In this document: positions 8,795 to 17,068 of the stretch, in pieces | Position numbering within the stretch: the stretch's first letter is position 1 | How the letters are laid out: every line of letters begins with the position of its first letter | Program-made: the position numbers and the translations under genes | Origin: Pseudomonadota bacterium | GTDB taxonomy: Bacteria; Pseudomonadota; Gammaproteobacteria; JAKAQQ01 | NCBI GenBank assembly: GCA_021810635.1 | Contig: JAJZIH010000003.1 | Coordinates: forward strand, 1-56,300 | Length of the DNA stretch: 56,300 nt | Direction: 5' to 3' | The notes under the pieces: model-generated | Told to the model about the DNA's origin: nothing | Databases searched by the model: none | What the model saw: the letters and a program-made list of their open reading frames with translations, nothing else

Positions 8795-9261
8795 ATGAGC
8801 GAAGTTTTGAAGCGCCGCATGCGCTGCGCGGTCTATACGCGAAAGTCCACCGACGAGGGCTTGGATCAGGAATACAACTCCATCGATGCGCAGCGCGACA
8901 CCGGTCATGCCTACATCGCCAGTCAACACGCTGAGGGCTGGATTCCAGTGGCCGACGACTACGACGGTCCCGCCTTCTCGGGCGGCCATATGGAACGCCC
9001 GGCGCTGCGACGCATGATGGCGGACATCGAAGCCGGCAAGATCGACCGCCTGACACGCAGCGGAGAAATCGCCACACGGGGGAGGGTAACGGGGGGATTG
9101 ACAACAGCTACGTCAGCCGCATGGTCAATCTCACTATGCTGGCGCCCGACATCGTTGCGGCCATTCTGGACGACGCATTGCCGAACCGCATCCCGTTGTT
9201 CGATCTGGCGGTTGATCCGCCGGCGCTGTGGGATGAGCAGCGGGTGCGAGTCGAGCTTTGA
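8795..9261 (+). pseudogene. Large serine recombinase, internally deleted
   Basis: The N-terminus is a clear resolvase/invertase catalytic domain: MRCAVYTRKSTDEGL with its nucleophilic Ser, EYNSIDAQRD, YDGPAFSGG and RPALRRMMADIEAGKIDRLT. Directly after this it joins the extreme C-terminus of the same family. The last part, NSYVSRMVNLTMLAPDIVAA to the stop at 9261, is in a different frame, the shift falling in the G-rich run near 9075-9095. About 1 kb of the middle (recombinase and zinc-ribbon domains) is gone, and a shorter piece before KIDRLT also seems lost. The start at 8795 has an AGAGGTGG box. This was probably the integrase-like enzyme of a former element; it cannot work now. Confidence 0.85.
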
Positions 9262-9272
9262 AGCGACTGGCC

Positions 9273-10299
9273 TCACGCCAGCCGATTGACCTTGTCCTGG
9301 ATGGCAACACAGGTTTCCAGGATCGCATCGAACTCCGGATGATCCGACACCAGCAGGCCATCCTCACGCATCGCGGCAAAGTCCTGTGCAAGGGCCCTGC
9401 GCGATGCGCCTTCTGGTACCAGCCGGAGCGAGCCTTTCGTCGTTTCGAAGTAATCGATCCTGGTGCCGTTGGCGTCCTTTTCAGCAAAGAACATCGACTT
9501 GTGTTCGGCTACCTGATGCGCCAGTTGGCGATCGACGGCTGCCTTGTGGAAATGCTCGGTTCTTGCCAGCGCTGCCAGATCGGACCAATGACGTGAATAG
9601 CGTTTGCCGCGCAGTCGTTCCTGACGGCAGTAGACGTGCGCGGCCGTGGCCTTCTCCCAAAAGGTGCGCTCGGCGGCCATGACCAAGGGGCGTGCCGTCG
9701 GGAAAGTCACGTCCTTGATCCACGGCGCGATGTCGCAGGCCACCTCGTGAAAGTGGTGTGGCTCACCGGTGGCCCGCGCTCCGAATTCCAGCTGGACTGT
9801 CGCGGCGACATAGCCCGTGCCCGTCTTGACGGCAGGATAAGCGATGATCAACTGGTCGCGGTCCTGGCCGGCGATACTCAGCTCCGTCTGTAGGCCGCGT
9901 GCGGCCAAGGCGTCATCAATGACGGGGCGTACTGTCTGCTCGATCCAATCGGGAAGCCGTGCGCACACCGCGCGAGAGATCTTTTTCTCTCGGCTGGGAG
10001 ACGCTGGAATCGGATTGCCTTCGCGCAGCAGATCCGGCACTAGGGCGCGGATGTCGTAGGTCAGATCGATATCTTCCGAGAACCGGTCGGTAACCTTGTA
10101 GACCTTGGAAAGCGACGTGCCGCCCTTGTAAGGTCAGCGTATCGGCGATGGGGGAGGCGTAAATCGCCGAGAGCATCCACACCACCCAGAGATCCTTTTC
10201 CAGGAGGTGTGCTGGACGGCCGCACCGACCGGCAGCCACTCCCAGGGCTTCGGCCTGGTCCTGGCGGCTGAGCGCGAACCAGGACTCAGCCATGCGCAT
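9273..10299 (-). pseudogene. abiEii: AbiEii-type nucleotidyltransferase toxin, frameshifted
   Basis: Two frames together make a full DUF1814/AbiEii protein of about 340 residues. The first runs from ATG 10299 (or 10293) through HLLEKDLWVVWMLSAIY to DTLTL. The second continues GGTSLSKVYKVTDRFSEDID, the nucleotidyltransferase core, through to the stop at 9273. The family normally reads LTFKGGTSLSK, and one extra base near 10133 breaks that phrase. The catalytic GGTSLSK and SEDIDL motifs and the later RTFWEKATAAH motif are otherwise kept. The family transfers nucleotides to tRNA or related targets and stops growth. The start overlaps the antitoxin stop by 14 nt. The toxin is either dead, rescued by slippage, or carries a sequencing error. 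Confidence 0.85.
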
Positions 10300-10891
10300 T
10301 CATCTCGCTGACGGCGCGGGCCATCCATCCGGGCAGCGCTGCCCGTGCGGACTGCAGGGCAGCCCATTCTTCAGCAGGCAGCTTGGTATAGAGGATGTCG
10401 AGGATGTGCGGAGCGGAGGATACCTGCTCTGGTCCCAGCCAGGACAGTGCGCGGATGGCTCTGCCAGCCGGTCGTTTGCCGAGCGCGAGCTGCCAGCGGC
10501 TACCGTGTTTGAGCTCGATGGTGCGGTTGCCCAAGCGCAGCTTGCGTGTAGGCCCCGAGGTTAGGAAAACCTCTCGGGTGGGCACTTGCGTGGTCAGCCC
10601 CAGCGCATTGGCTTCCACCGCACCACTGGCCACGATGGATTCGCCATGGGTGGACTCGATGGCCTCGATGATGGATTCGGTCGAGGGGGGGCGAGAACCG
10701 AAGCGGCCAGCCACGGGCAAGGCGTAGGCACCACGGCTCACGCGCATCAGCTTCCCCTCCTGAGCCAATCGGGACAAGGTTTTATCGATGGCAGCCCGAG
10801 AGCCTAAGTGCAGGAACTCCTTGGGCGACAACAAGCCACCCTCGGGCATTGCCCGCGCGGCAGACCAGATGTTCTCGGCAAGACGGCTCAT
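10286..10891 (-). CDS. abiEi: AbiEi-type antitoxin
   Basis: This 201-residue protein has an N-terminal winged-helix segment (GGLLSPKEFLHLGSRAAIDK, then TLSRLAQEGKLMRVSRGAYA) and the C-terminal DUF6088-like domain seen in AbiEi partners of AbiEii toxins. It should neutralise the toxin and repress the operon. ATG 10891 is set by AAGGAG 8 nt upstream. A perfect 10-bp inverted repeat flanks the likely promoter just before it (10904-10935). The gene looks intact even though the downstream toxin is frameshifted, which is the stable outcome when a toxin dies first. Confidence 0.85.
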   Translation of the reverse strand: MSRLAENIWSAARAMPEGGLLSPKEFLHLGSRAAIDKTLSRLAQEGKLMRVSRGAYALPVAGRFGSRPPSTESIIEAIESTHGESIVASGAVEANALGLTTQVPTREVFLTSGPTRKLRLGNRTIELKHGSRWQLALGKRPAGRAIRALSWLGPEQVSSAPHILDILYTKLPAEEWAALQSARAALPGWMARAVSEMNAHG

Positions 10892-10903
10892 GTTCGCGGC
10901 TCC

Positions 10904-10935
10904 TTTGTCAGAAGTGTATAGTAGTTTCTGACAAA
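10904..10935 (-). promoter_or_regulatory. Inverted-repeat operator and promoter of the AbiE operon
   Basis: TTTGTCAGAA at 10904-10913 and TTCTGACAAA at 10926-10935 form a perfect 10-bp inverted repeat with a 12-bp spacer. On the minus strand a plausible promoter overlaps it: a TTGCGA -35, 17 bp, and a TACACT -10 lying within the spacer. One arm touches the AAGGAG ribosome-binding site of the antitoxin gene. AbiEi proteins are known to autorepress through inverted repeats in their promoter; binding here is inferred. Confidence 0.7.
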
Positions 10936-11240
10936 TCGCAATTCGCTGGGGCTGCCACAAGGTCGGAGCGCAGGCGGAAGTTTCCTCTGGTAGCCAATGC
11001 CGGCAATCCAACTGCTTGATTCGCCAACGTGTAAGTCGTTGATCTGTATGGATCAGAAATGCGGCCCTTGCGGACTTCAGGCCAATCGCAGAGGGAGAGG
11101 GGCCGAGGTCAGAGCGAGGAATGGCCAGGAGAGAGTGGAATGTGGCCCGAAACGGCCAATGTGGGTGGCTGGCGAAGTCCGCAGGCGTTCGCAGGAACCC
11201 GCCACGAGTACGCTGGAGCTGGCGCGAGCGGGCAAGTCAA
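10936..11240. other. Island edge without recognisable gene
   Basis: About 300 bp between the AbiE operator and the ssrA terminator. I see no coding pattern, no RNA gene and no clear repeat. It is the junction between the accessory island and the core chromosome. Confidence 0.5.
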
Positions 11241-11270
11241 AACCCCAACCGAGAACGGTTGGGGTTTTTT
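11241..11270 (-). terminator. ssrA terminator (bidirectional hairpin)
   Basis: AACCCCAACCG and CGGTTGGGGTT form an 11-bp stem closed by AGAA. On the plus strand it is followed by further T residues (TTTTTT in total), and on the minus strand by TTTT. It begins 5 nt beyond the 3' CCA end of the minus-strand tmRNA, so it most likely ends ssrA transcription. It would also stop readthrough coming from the island side. Confidence 0.9.
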
Positions 11271-11275
11271 AATTG

Positions 11276-11638
11276 TGGTGGAGGCGGCGGGAATCGAACC
11301 CGCGTCCACGAGTCATTCACCCGACGGTCTACATGCTTAGCGGGATGATGGGTGTCGTGCCCGGCCGTTCATCCGCAAACTCCGGTCACCGAGCCCCGTG
11401 AGTTCCGAGCGGGGAGCCGGGGCAACTCCTCGAACGGTTCCTGCGTGATCGACCCCCACGCTCCTTTCGGAACTCCCGGACGCACAGGCGCGGCACCGGG
11501 TGGAGGCTAGCGGTCAAGCCGCTAGGGCGTAGTTTGCGTCGTTCGCAACTAGCTTTTTGCGGTTGGTTTAACGAGGCCTAACCGCACCTCGGCATGCATT
11601 TCGGGCTTCAGTACCCGTGTCGAAGCCTGGTCGCCCCC
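11276..11638 (-). ncRNA. ssrA: tmRNA (transfer-messenger RNA)
   Basis: The 363-nt gene starts GGGGGCGACCAGGCTTCGAC and ends with a tRNA-like T arm (GGTTCGATTCC) and an encoded CCA. The 5' GGGGGCG pairs with the 3' CGCCUCC as an acceptor stem. The tag reading frame (11514-11546) encodes ANDANYALAA followed by TGA, so with the alanine carried by tmRNA itself the tag is AANDANYALAA. It rescues stalled ribosomes with SmpB and marks the products for proteolysis. The E. coli tag has Glu where this one has Ala in the fourth encoded position. An 11-bp terminator hairpin follows. The accessory island lies immediately on its 3' side, a common integration target. Confidence 0.97.
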
Positions 11639-11720
11639 ACACGTGGGAACCATGATAACCCAACCGGAACATCCGGGTGTCTGGGGTGCCCGGGTCCAGT
11701 GGCAGTCCCACAGGGGGAGA

Positions 11721-11726
11721 TATAAT
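11721..11726 (+). promoter_or_regulatory. Likely -10 box of the tolC-type gene
   Basis: A perfect TATAAT sits 29 nt before the GTG start, in the divergent gap between ssrA and the outer-membrane efflux gene. No good -35 hexamer is visible 16-18 bp upstream (AGTGGC is the nearest), so an activator may be needed. The position fits a start of transcription near 11733. Confidence 0.5.
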
Positions 11727-11755
11727 GGAAACCTTATTCTTGCAGGGTTATTGCC

Positions 11756-13234
11756 GTGCCCCGATACTGCGAATGGCGGCCGGTGGCGTGCCGTCGGGAG
11801 TCTCGATCCCGGATCCCCAGATTCCGAGACCTGGCCGGAGGCGTGCTGATGCTGGCACTGGCCCTCGCGGCACCCGGGTCCGCTGAAACTCTGAACCAGG
11901 CCTTTGCACGCGCCTACCAGACCAATCCGGAGATTCAGGCCGCACGTTCTGCCCTCGAGGCCGCCGATTACCAGATCCAGGTTGCCCGGGCGGGCAGCCA
12001 CCCGAGTGTTTTTCTGGATGGCAGTGCGGGCCGGGTGCGCTGGGGACTCACCTCCACCCTGTTTCATCTGGTCGGTGCCAGCCTGGCCACCAACGAGTAC
12101 GAGTACGGCCTCGGAGTTGCTCAACCGATCTGGCAGGGAGGCCGGGTCACCTCGGAGATCCGGACGGCGCAAAACCAGGTCTCGGAACGGCTGGCCCGCC
12201 TACATGAAATCGAACAACGGGTCTTTCTCGCGGTGGTGAGCGCATACACCTCGGTCTACCTGGACCAGCAGGTGCTCAGGCTCGAGGAACACAATGAGCG
12301 GTTGCTGTTCCAGCACCTCCAATCCACCAAGGCTCGACTGCGCAACGGCGAAGCCACCCGCACCGATCTGGCCGAAGCCCAGGCCCGGCTCGAGCAGGCC
12401 AAATCGGAACTGATCGCAGCGCGCGGCCAGCTGGCCAACGAGAATGCGCGTTTTGTGGAGGTGGTGGGATCCAAACCCGGATTTCTGGCTGCTCCCACGG
12501 CCACCCACTCGCTGCCCCGCTCACTCGCCGAAACCGAAGCCTTGGCCAGCGAGAATTTCTCGGTCATTGCGGCCCGCTTCGGGGTCCGAGAGGCCAACGA
12601 GACGATTGCAACCGTCCGCAGTGCCTCCCTGCCCGACATTCAGCTCCTCGGCACCTATGAGCGGACCTACAACCCGGAGTTTGGCTTCACTCGGCTCAAC
12701 ACGGCCAGTATCCTGCTCAGCGTCTCGGTACCCATCTACTCCGGTGGCGTGACCCGTTCACGCATCCGGCAGGCCCGGGCCGAACTCAGGGAGAACCGCG
12801 AGAACGCCCGCGCCGTCCTGCGGGAGGCGCTGGCCGAGGCAACCCAGTCCTGGCAGCGGTACGTGACCGCAGGGGCACGTCTGCGCGCGCTTCACTCGCA
12901 GGTGACCGCCGAGAAGATTGCCTACCGTGGCGTTGTCGCGGAACACCGCCAGGGCGTCAAGACGCTGCTCAATGTGCTCAATGCCGAACAGGAACTTCTC
13001 GTCTCCCAGGTGGCCTATGTGAGTGCCCGGGCCGAACGGATGGTGGCCGGATACGCCATCCGGGCCGCGGTGGGAACCCTCACCTATCGCCATATCCTTC
13101 ACCCAGACCGCTCCGGGCGACCCCGGAAGCAACCCGCCCACAGCCGGGAAGGGCGCCCGCTCCTGAGCGGCCGAGCGCCTCGCCGCTACGCGCGTGAGTT
13201 CAGGTTGGCCAGTAGGCGCAGAAGCTCGAGGTAG
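11756..13234 (+). CDS. tolC: TolC-family outer membrane channel protein
   Basis: This 492-residue protein has an Arg-rich n-region, a hydrophobic core GGVLMLALALAA and a likely cleavage site after PGSA. Two repeated outer-membrane efflux (OEP) domains follow. The first opens TLNQAFARAYQTNPEIQAAR, and the second carries FGVREANETIATVRSASLPD with a later VPIYSGGVTRSRIRQARAEL. TolC trimers form the outer-membrane duct for type I secretion and drug efflux. The start is GTG 11756, with an AGGG box. The C-terminus has a long basic tail, rich in Arg and Ser, past the family end; its last 49 nt overlap the 3' end of the opposing gene. No inner-membrane pump gene is adjacent. Confidence 0.92.
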   Translation: MPRYCEWRPVACRRESRSRIPRFRDLAGGVLMLALALAAPGSAETLNQAFARAYQTNPEIQAARSALEAADYQIQVARAGSHPSVFLDGSAGRVRWGLTSTLFHLVGASLATNEYEYGLGVAQPIWQGGRVTSEIRTAQNQVSERLARLHEIEQRVFLAVVSAYTSVYLDQQVLRLEEHNERLLFQHLQSTKARLRNGEATRTDLAEAQARLEQAKSELIAARGQLANENARFVEVVGSKPGFLAAPTATHSLPRSLAETEALASENFSVIAARFGVREANETIATVRSASLPDIQLLGTYERTYNPEFGFTRLNTASILLSVSVPIYSGGVTRSRIRQARAELRENRENARAVLREALAEATQSWQRYVTAGARLRALHSQVTAEKIAYRGVVAEHRQGVKTLLNVLNAEQELLVSQVAYVSARAERMVAGYAIRAAVGTLTYRHILHPDRSGRPRKQPAHSREGRPLLSGRAPRRYAREFRLASRRRSSR

Positions 13235-13968
13235 AGCCAGACCAAGGTCACCGTCAGGGCAAACGCGGAGTACCACTCCATGTAATGGGGCCATCCGGAA
13301 TTCGCGCCGCGGTAGATCAAGTCAAAATCGAGCAAAAGGTTGAAGGCGGCGATCGCCACGATCACCAGACTGATCCCGATGCTCAGTTTGCTGCCGTAAA
13401 ACAGATTGCCGGTGTGGACGCCAAAGAACCCAACGACCATGGTCACCATGTAGAAGAGAAACACGCCCCCGGTGGCGGCCATGATGCCGGTGCGCAACTT
13501 ATTGGTCACGCGGATGATGCCGCTCCGGTACAGGAACCACATCACCAGCATGACCGCAAAAGTCAGCAGGACCGCCTGGATCACGATACCCGGATACGTG
13601 GTATTGAACATGGCCGATATCGAGCCCAGAAACAACCCTTCCGCGACAGCGTAAAGTGGGGCTGTGACAGGCGACCACATGGGCTTGAAGCTCGTGGCCA
13701 ATGCCAGGATCAGGCCGGCAATGAGCCCGACCCATAGGTAAAGGCTCGTGGCCGACATGGCGGCCGCCGGGTTGTGGGTCGCATTGAGGACGCTGATGTA
13801 CTGGTTCCAGGTAAACAGTGCGGACACCACGACCAGGACCAGACAGGTCAGGACCTTGTTCATCGCACCACGGAGCGTCATGGTCTGTCCCACGCCGTGC
13901 TCGGCAGGAAACTGGGACAGCAGGCTGTTCTTGAGGACGGGATTTCCAGACTGCTGCATGATGGGCAT
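13186..13968 (-). CDS. Bax inhibitor-1/YccA family membrane protein
   Basis: This 260-residue protein has about seven membrane segments and the BI-1 fold pattern: a NKVLTCLVLVVV first helix, LYAVAEGLFLGSISAMF, and a C-terminal LLLDFDLIYRGANSGWP with the conserved Asp pair. In E. coli the relatives YccA and YbhL act around FtsH or as pH-sensitive leak channels. The exact role here is open. The N-terminus MPIMQQSGNPVLKNSLLSQF is cytoplasmic. Its 3' end overlaps that of the TolC gene by 49 nt, tail to tail, with no room for a separate terminator. Confidence 0.92.
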   Translation of the reverse strand: MPIMQQSGNPVLKNSLLSQFPAEHGVGQTMTLRGAMNKVLTCLVLVVVSALFTWNQYISVLNATHNPAAAMSATSLYLWVGLIAGLILALATSFKPMWSPVTAPLYAVAEGLFLGSISAMFNTTYPGIVIQAVLLTFAVMLVMWFLYRSGIIRVTNKLRTGIMAATGGVFLFYMVTMVVGFFGVHTGNLFYGSKLSIGISLVIVAIAAFNLLLDFDLIYRGANSGWPHYMEWYSAFALTVTLVWLYLELLRLLANLNSRA

Positions 13969-14079
13969 CAGGGGCTCCGAACGTCAACCTAAAGGGCTAT
14001 GATAACGCAGGAGAGTTCGTCATGGGAACCGCGACCGGCCCCGAAGCCGCCCTGATCCGGTGACGAACCGGATGACCCC

Positions 14080-15072
14080 ATGACGAGAGCCTCCCCCCAG
14101 CCCAACACACAGCGTCCCGAGTCTCGGGGTGACACAACCGGATTGCCGATGGTGGTGGCCATCTCGTCGCGTGCCCTCTTCGACCTCGAGGAAAGCCATC
14201 ACCTGTTCGAAACCGAGGGGGTGGAAGCCTATGCGCGCTACCAGATCGCCCATGAGGACGAGATCCTGGGTCCGGGCGTCGCCTTCCCCCTAGCCGAGAA
14301 GCTTCTGGCTCTGAACTGCGGCCCCGGAAACCGGAAACGGGTGGAGATCATCCTGCTTTCGCGCAATAGTGCCGATACCGGCCTCAGGGTCTTCAACTCC
14401 ATCCGTCACTACGGGCTCGACATTTCACAGGCAGTCTTCAGCGGCGGACAGGAAACCGCGCCCTACATCAAGCCCTTCCGCGCGGACCTGTTCTTGTCGG
14501 CCGATGCCCAGGCCGTCCGGCAAACCCTTCTGAGCGGCCATGCCGCGGCCACCATCATTCCCCGGAAGGCCGGGAAAAGCCGCTTTCCTGAGTTGCGGAT
14601 CGCCTTCGACGGCGATGCCGTCCTCTTTTCCGATGAGGCCGAACGCGTCTATCGGGAACAGGGGCTCACCGCCTTTGCCGAGCGGGAGGCCGAACAGGCA
14701 CGGGAACCGCTGCCCGGAGGCCCCTTCAGGAATTTCCTGGCGGCCCTCCACAAGGTCCAGACCGAATTTCCAAAGGAATCCGCTCTGATCCGGACCGCCC
14801 TCGTAACCGCACGCGCTGCACCGGCCCATGAACGGGTGATCCGGACACTCCGGGCCTGGAACATCCGGATCGACGAGATGTTCTTCTTGGGAGGACGCGA
14901 CAAAAGTCCGTTTCTCGAAGCCTTTGGCGCCGACATTTTCTTTGACGACCAAACCGCCAACTGCGAACGTGCCGCACCGAAGGTCGCAACCGGACATGTG
15001 CCCGGACGATCCGAGAGTCACGCCGCATCCGCGGATGGGCCTCCCCAAGGATCCACCGGGCACTCCGGGTAG
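14080..15072 (+). CDS. 5'-nucleotidase (PF06189 family)
   Basis: This 330-residue cytoplasmic protein matches bacterial 5'-nucleotidases related to the cytosolic NT5C1 type. It has VVAISSRALFDLEESHHLFE at the N-terminus, VEIILLSRNSADTGLRVFNS, GLDISQAVFSGG and ADLFLSADAQAV, then IAFDGDAVLFSDEAERVY in the middle and MFFLGGRDKSPFLEAFGADI near the end. DGDAVLF and FFDDQ carry the acidic residues expected of this HAD-like fold. It should release phosphate from nucleoside monophosphates in salvage or turnover. Its last 55 nt overlap the 3' end of the opposing M13 peptidase gene. The tail after about residue 305 is low in family signal and may exist only because of that overlap. Confidence 0.9.
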   Translation: MTRASPQPNTQRPESRGDTTGLPMVVAISSRALFDLEESHHLFETEGVEAYARYQIAHEDEILGPGVAFPLAEKLLALNCGPGNRKRVEIILLSRNSADTGLRVFNSIRHYGLDISQAVFSGGQETAPYIKPFRADLFLSADAQAVRQTLLSGHAAATIIPRKAGKSRFPELRIAFDGDAVLFSDEAERVYREQGLTAFAEREAEQAREPLPGGPFRNFLAALHKVQTEFPKESALIRTALVTARAAPAHERVIRTLRAWNIRIDEMFFLGGRDKSPFLEAFGADIFFDDQTANCERAAPKVATGHVPGRSESHAASADGPPQGSTGHSG

Positions 15073-17003
15073 AGCGGCTCGCTGCCCGTCAGGGCGAAGG
15101 CCCGGCCAAATGCCGGGATGTTCTTGAGCGTCTCGTTGACCCGCACCACGGAGGGCGGATGGGGATCGGTCGCAAGGAGCAGCCTCTGGGCATCCTCCCG
15201 CACCTCTCCGGCCCAGAGATGGGCAAACGCCAGAAAGAAAAGTTGCTCCGCGCTGAATCCCGCGAGGCCCTCTCCCTCTGCCACCCCGGCCCGCTGCATC
15301 GCCTCAAAAGCCAGGCTGACCCCGCCGATATCCGCGATGAACTCGCCCATGAGAAGTTCCGGATTCAAGGCCTGCCCGCCCCGGATCCGGACCCCGGCGA
15401 GCTGGTCCCGCAACCGCCCGATCCGGGCGTGGAAATCGCGCTCGTCATCGGCGGTCCACCAGTCGGCGAGGTTTCCTGAAGCGTCATATTTGCGTCCCTG
15501 GTCATCGAAACCGTGCGTCATCTCATGCCCGATGACCGCCCCGATCGCCCCATAGTTGTAAGGCTCGGGCATTTCCGGATCGAAAAAGGGCGGCTGCAGG
15601 ATCCCGGCCGGGAAAACCATCTCGTTGCGGGACGGATGGTAGTAGGCATTGACCGTTTGCGGAGTCATGAACCACTCCTCGGGGTCCGGCTCCTGCCCGA
15701 TCTTGGCCAGATCGTAGGCCAGGGCATGCGCCCCGGCGCGCACAACATTCCCCCAGTAGGAGCGGCGATCGATCACGAGCCCTGCATAATCCCGAAACCG
15801 GTCAGGGTAGCCAATGCGGGTCGTCAGACGATCCAGCTTTTCCAGGGCACTCTGCCGGGTTTTCGCGCTCATCCACGACAGATGCGTCATCCGGTCACGG
15901 AAAGTCGACCGGACGTTTTCGAAAATGCGGCGTGTGCGTTCACGTGAGGAGGCGGGGAAGTACCGTTCCACATAGAGTTGGCCCAAGGCAAAGCCAACCA
16001 GGGGATCGAGCGCACGCGCCACACGAAGCCAGCGGGGCTGCAGCTTTTTTGCGCCGGTCAGGGACTGGACCAGAGCGAAATGATTCTCGACCCACGGGGA
16101 AGAGAGCACGGGAGAGGCTGCGGAAAGCAGGCGGAGCGAGAGGTAGGCCTTGAGCACCTGGGGCTCCGTTCCGGCAACAAGCCGCCCCAACCGCCTGAAA
16201 AAAGCCGGCTGGGCCAGGTTGAGCGGGAATTCTTCCGGCAGGCGGTGTGCCGAGAACAGGTCAGACCAAGCCACCTCCGGAACTTCGTCCGTAAGTCCGG
16301 TGACGGTCCACGGGTGATAGATGGCGTGGGGATCCCGCTGTTCGGCCGGGGTCATCGAGACCCGGGCCAGCTCGCGCTCGAGTCCGACCACCTGCGACGC
16401 AAGCCCTTCGTGCCCGGAATCCACTCCTTGCCAAAGTTCCAGCAGGCGGATGAGGTAGCGAAGATACGCCGCGCGGGCGTTCTCGAAAAACGGGTCAGGG
16501 TCGAGGTAGTATTCGCGTTCCGGCAAGCCCAATCCCCCTTGGTAAAGCACGCCGATGATCCGCTGGCTGTCGCGGGCATCCTGCTGGACTGACAGTTCAA
16601 AGAACGGCTGGATTCCGGCGGTTTCCAGCGTGGCGCAGAGCGTGCCCAACCCCCCCGGCAAATCAGCCGCACCGATGGCCTCAAGCAGGGGCCGGACCGG
16701 CTGCCAGCCGGCCGCTTCGATGGCCGCCTCATCCATGGCCGCGGCATACCAGTCACCGACCAACTGGCGGGGTGACCCCGCTGGCGCGCCCACACTCTCC
16801 CGGGCCTCCTCCAGGAGTTGCCTCAACTGCTCCTGGTTCTTCCGGTCGAGCGCCATGAACGTCCCCCAGCGACTGTAATCCTCCGGGATGGGATTCGCCC
16901 GGCACCATCCGCCATTTGCAAACTCATAGAAGTCAGCACCCGGTGCGACGTCGCGATTGAGGTTCGAGGATGAAAAACGGAGCCCGTGCAGTCGGTCGGA
17001 CAT
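15018..17003 (-). CDS. pepO: M13 family zinc metallopeptidase (PepO/neprilysin-like)
   Basis: This is a full-length 661-residue peptidase. The zinc site is VIGHEMTHGFDDQGRKYD (HExxH) with the third ligand in GEFIADIGGVSLAFEA. NAYYHPSRNEMVFPAGILQP is the substrate-binding block. The N-terminal domain starts GADFYEFANGGWCRANPIP, the usual M13 opening. There is no signal peptide, so it is probably cytoplasmic and cleaves short peptides. The very C-terminus reads YPECPVDPWGG rather than the common KCRVW ending, and it lies inside the overlap with the opposing nucleotidase gene. A good promoter lies upstream at 17039-17068. Confidence 0.95.
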   Translation of the reverse strand: MSDRLHGLRFSSSNLNRDVAPGADFYEFANGGWCRANPIPEDYSRWGTFMALDRKNQEQLRQLLEEARESVGAPAGSPRQLVGDWYAAAMDEAAIEAAGWQPVRPLLEAIGAADLPGGLGTLCATLETAGIQPFFELSVQQDARDSQRIIGVLYQGGLGLPEREYYLDPDPFFENARAAYLRYLIRLLELWQGVDSGHEGLASQVVGLERELARVSMTPAEQRDPHAIYHPWTVTGLTDEVPEVAWSDLFSAHRLPEEFPLNLAQPAFFRRLGRLVAGTEPQVLKAYLSLRLLSAASPVLSSPWVENHFALVQSLTGAKKLQPRWLRVARALDPLVGFALGQLYVERYFPASSRERTRRIFENVRSTFRDRMTHLSWMSAKTRQSALEKLDRLTTRIGYPDRFRDYAGLVIDRRSYWGNVVRAGAHALAYDLAKIGQEPDPEEWFMTPQTVNAYYHPSRNEMVFPAGILQPPFFDPEMPEPYNYGAIGAVIGHEMTHGFDDQGRKYDASGNLADWWTADDERDFHARIGRLRDQLAGVRIRGGQALNPELLMGEFIADIGGVSLAFEAMQRAGVAEGEGLAGFSAEQLFFLAFAHLWAGEVREDAQRLLLATDPHPPSVVRVNETLKNIPAFGRAFALTGSEPLYPECPVDPWGGPSADAA

Positions 17004-17038
17004 GAGTGACCCGGATCTGGAATATTTAAAGGTTCACG

Positions 17039-17068
17039 ATTATAGCGGCCGATTCCGAGCTTGCTCAA
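17039..17068 (-). promoter_or_regulatory. Sigma70-type promoter of the M13 peptidase gene
   Basis: On the minus strand TTGAGC (17063-17068) is separated by 18 bp from a perfect TATAAT (17039-17044). It lies about 36 nt upstream of the peptidase ATG at 17003, giving a leader of roughly 30 nt. Confidence 0.7.
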
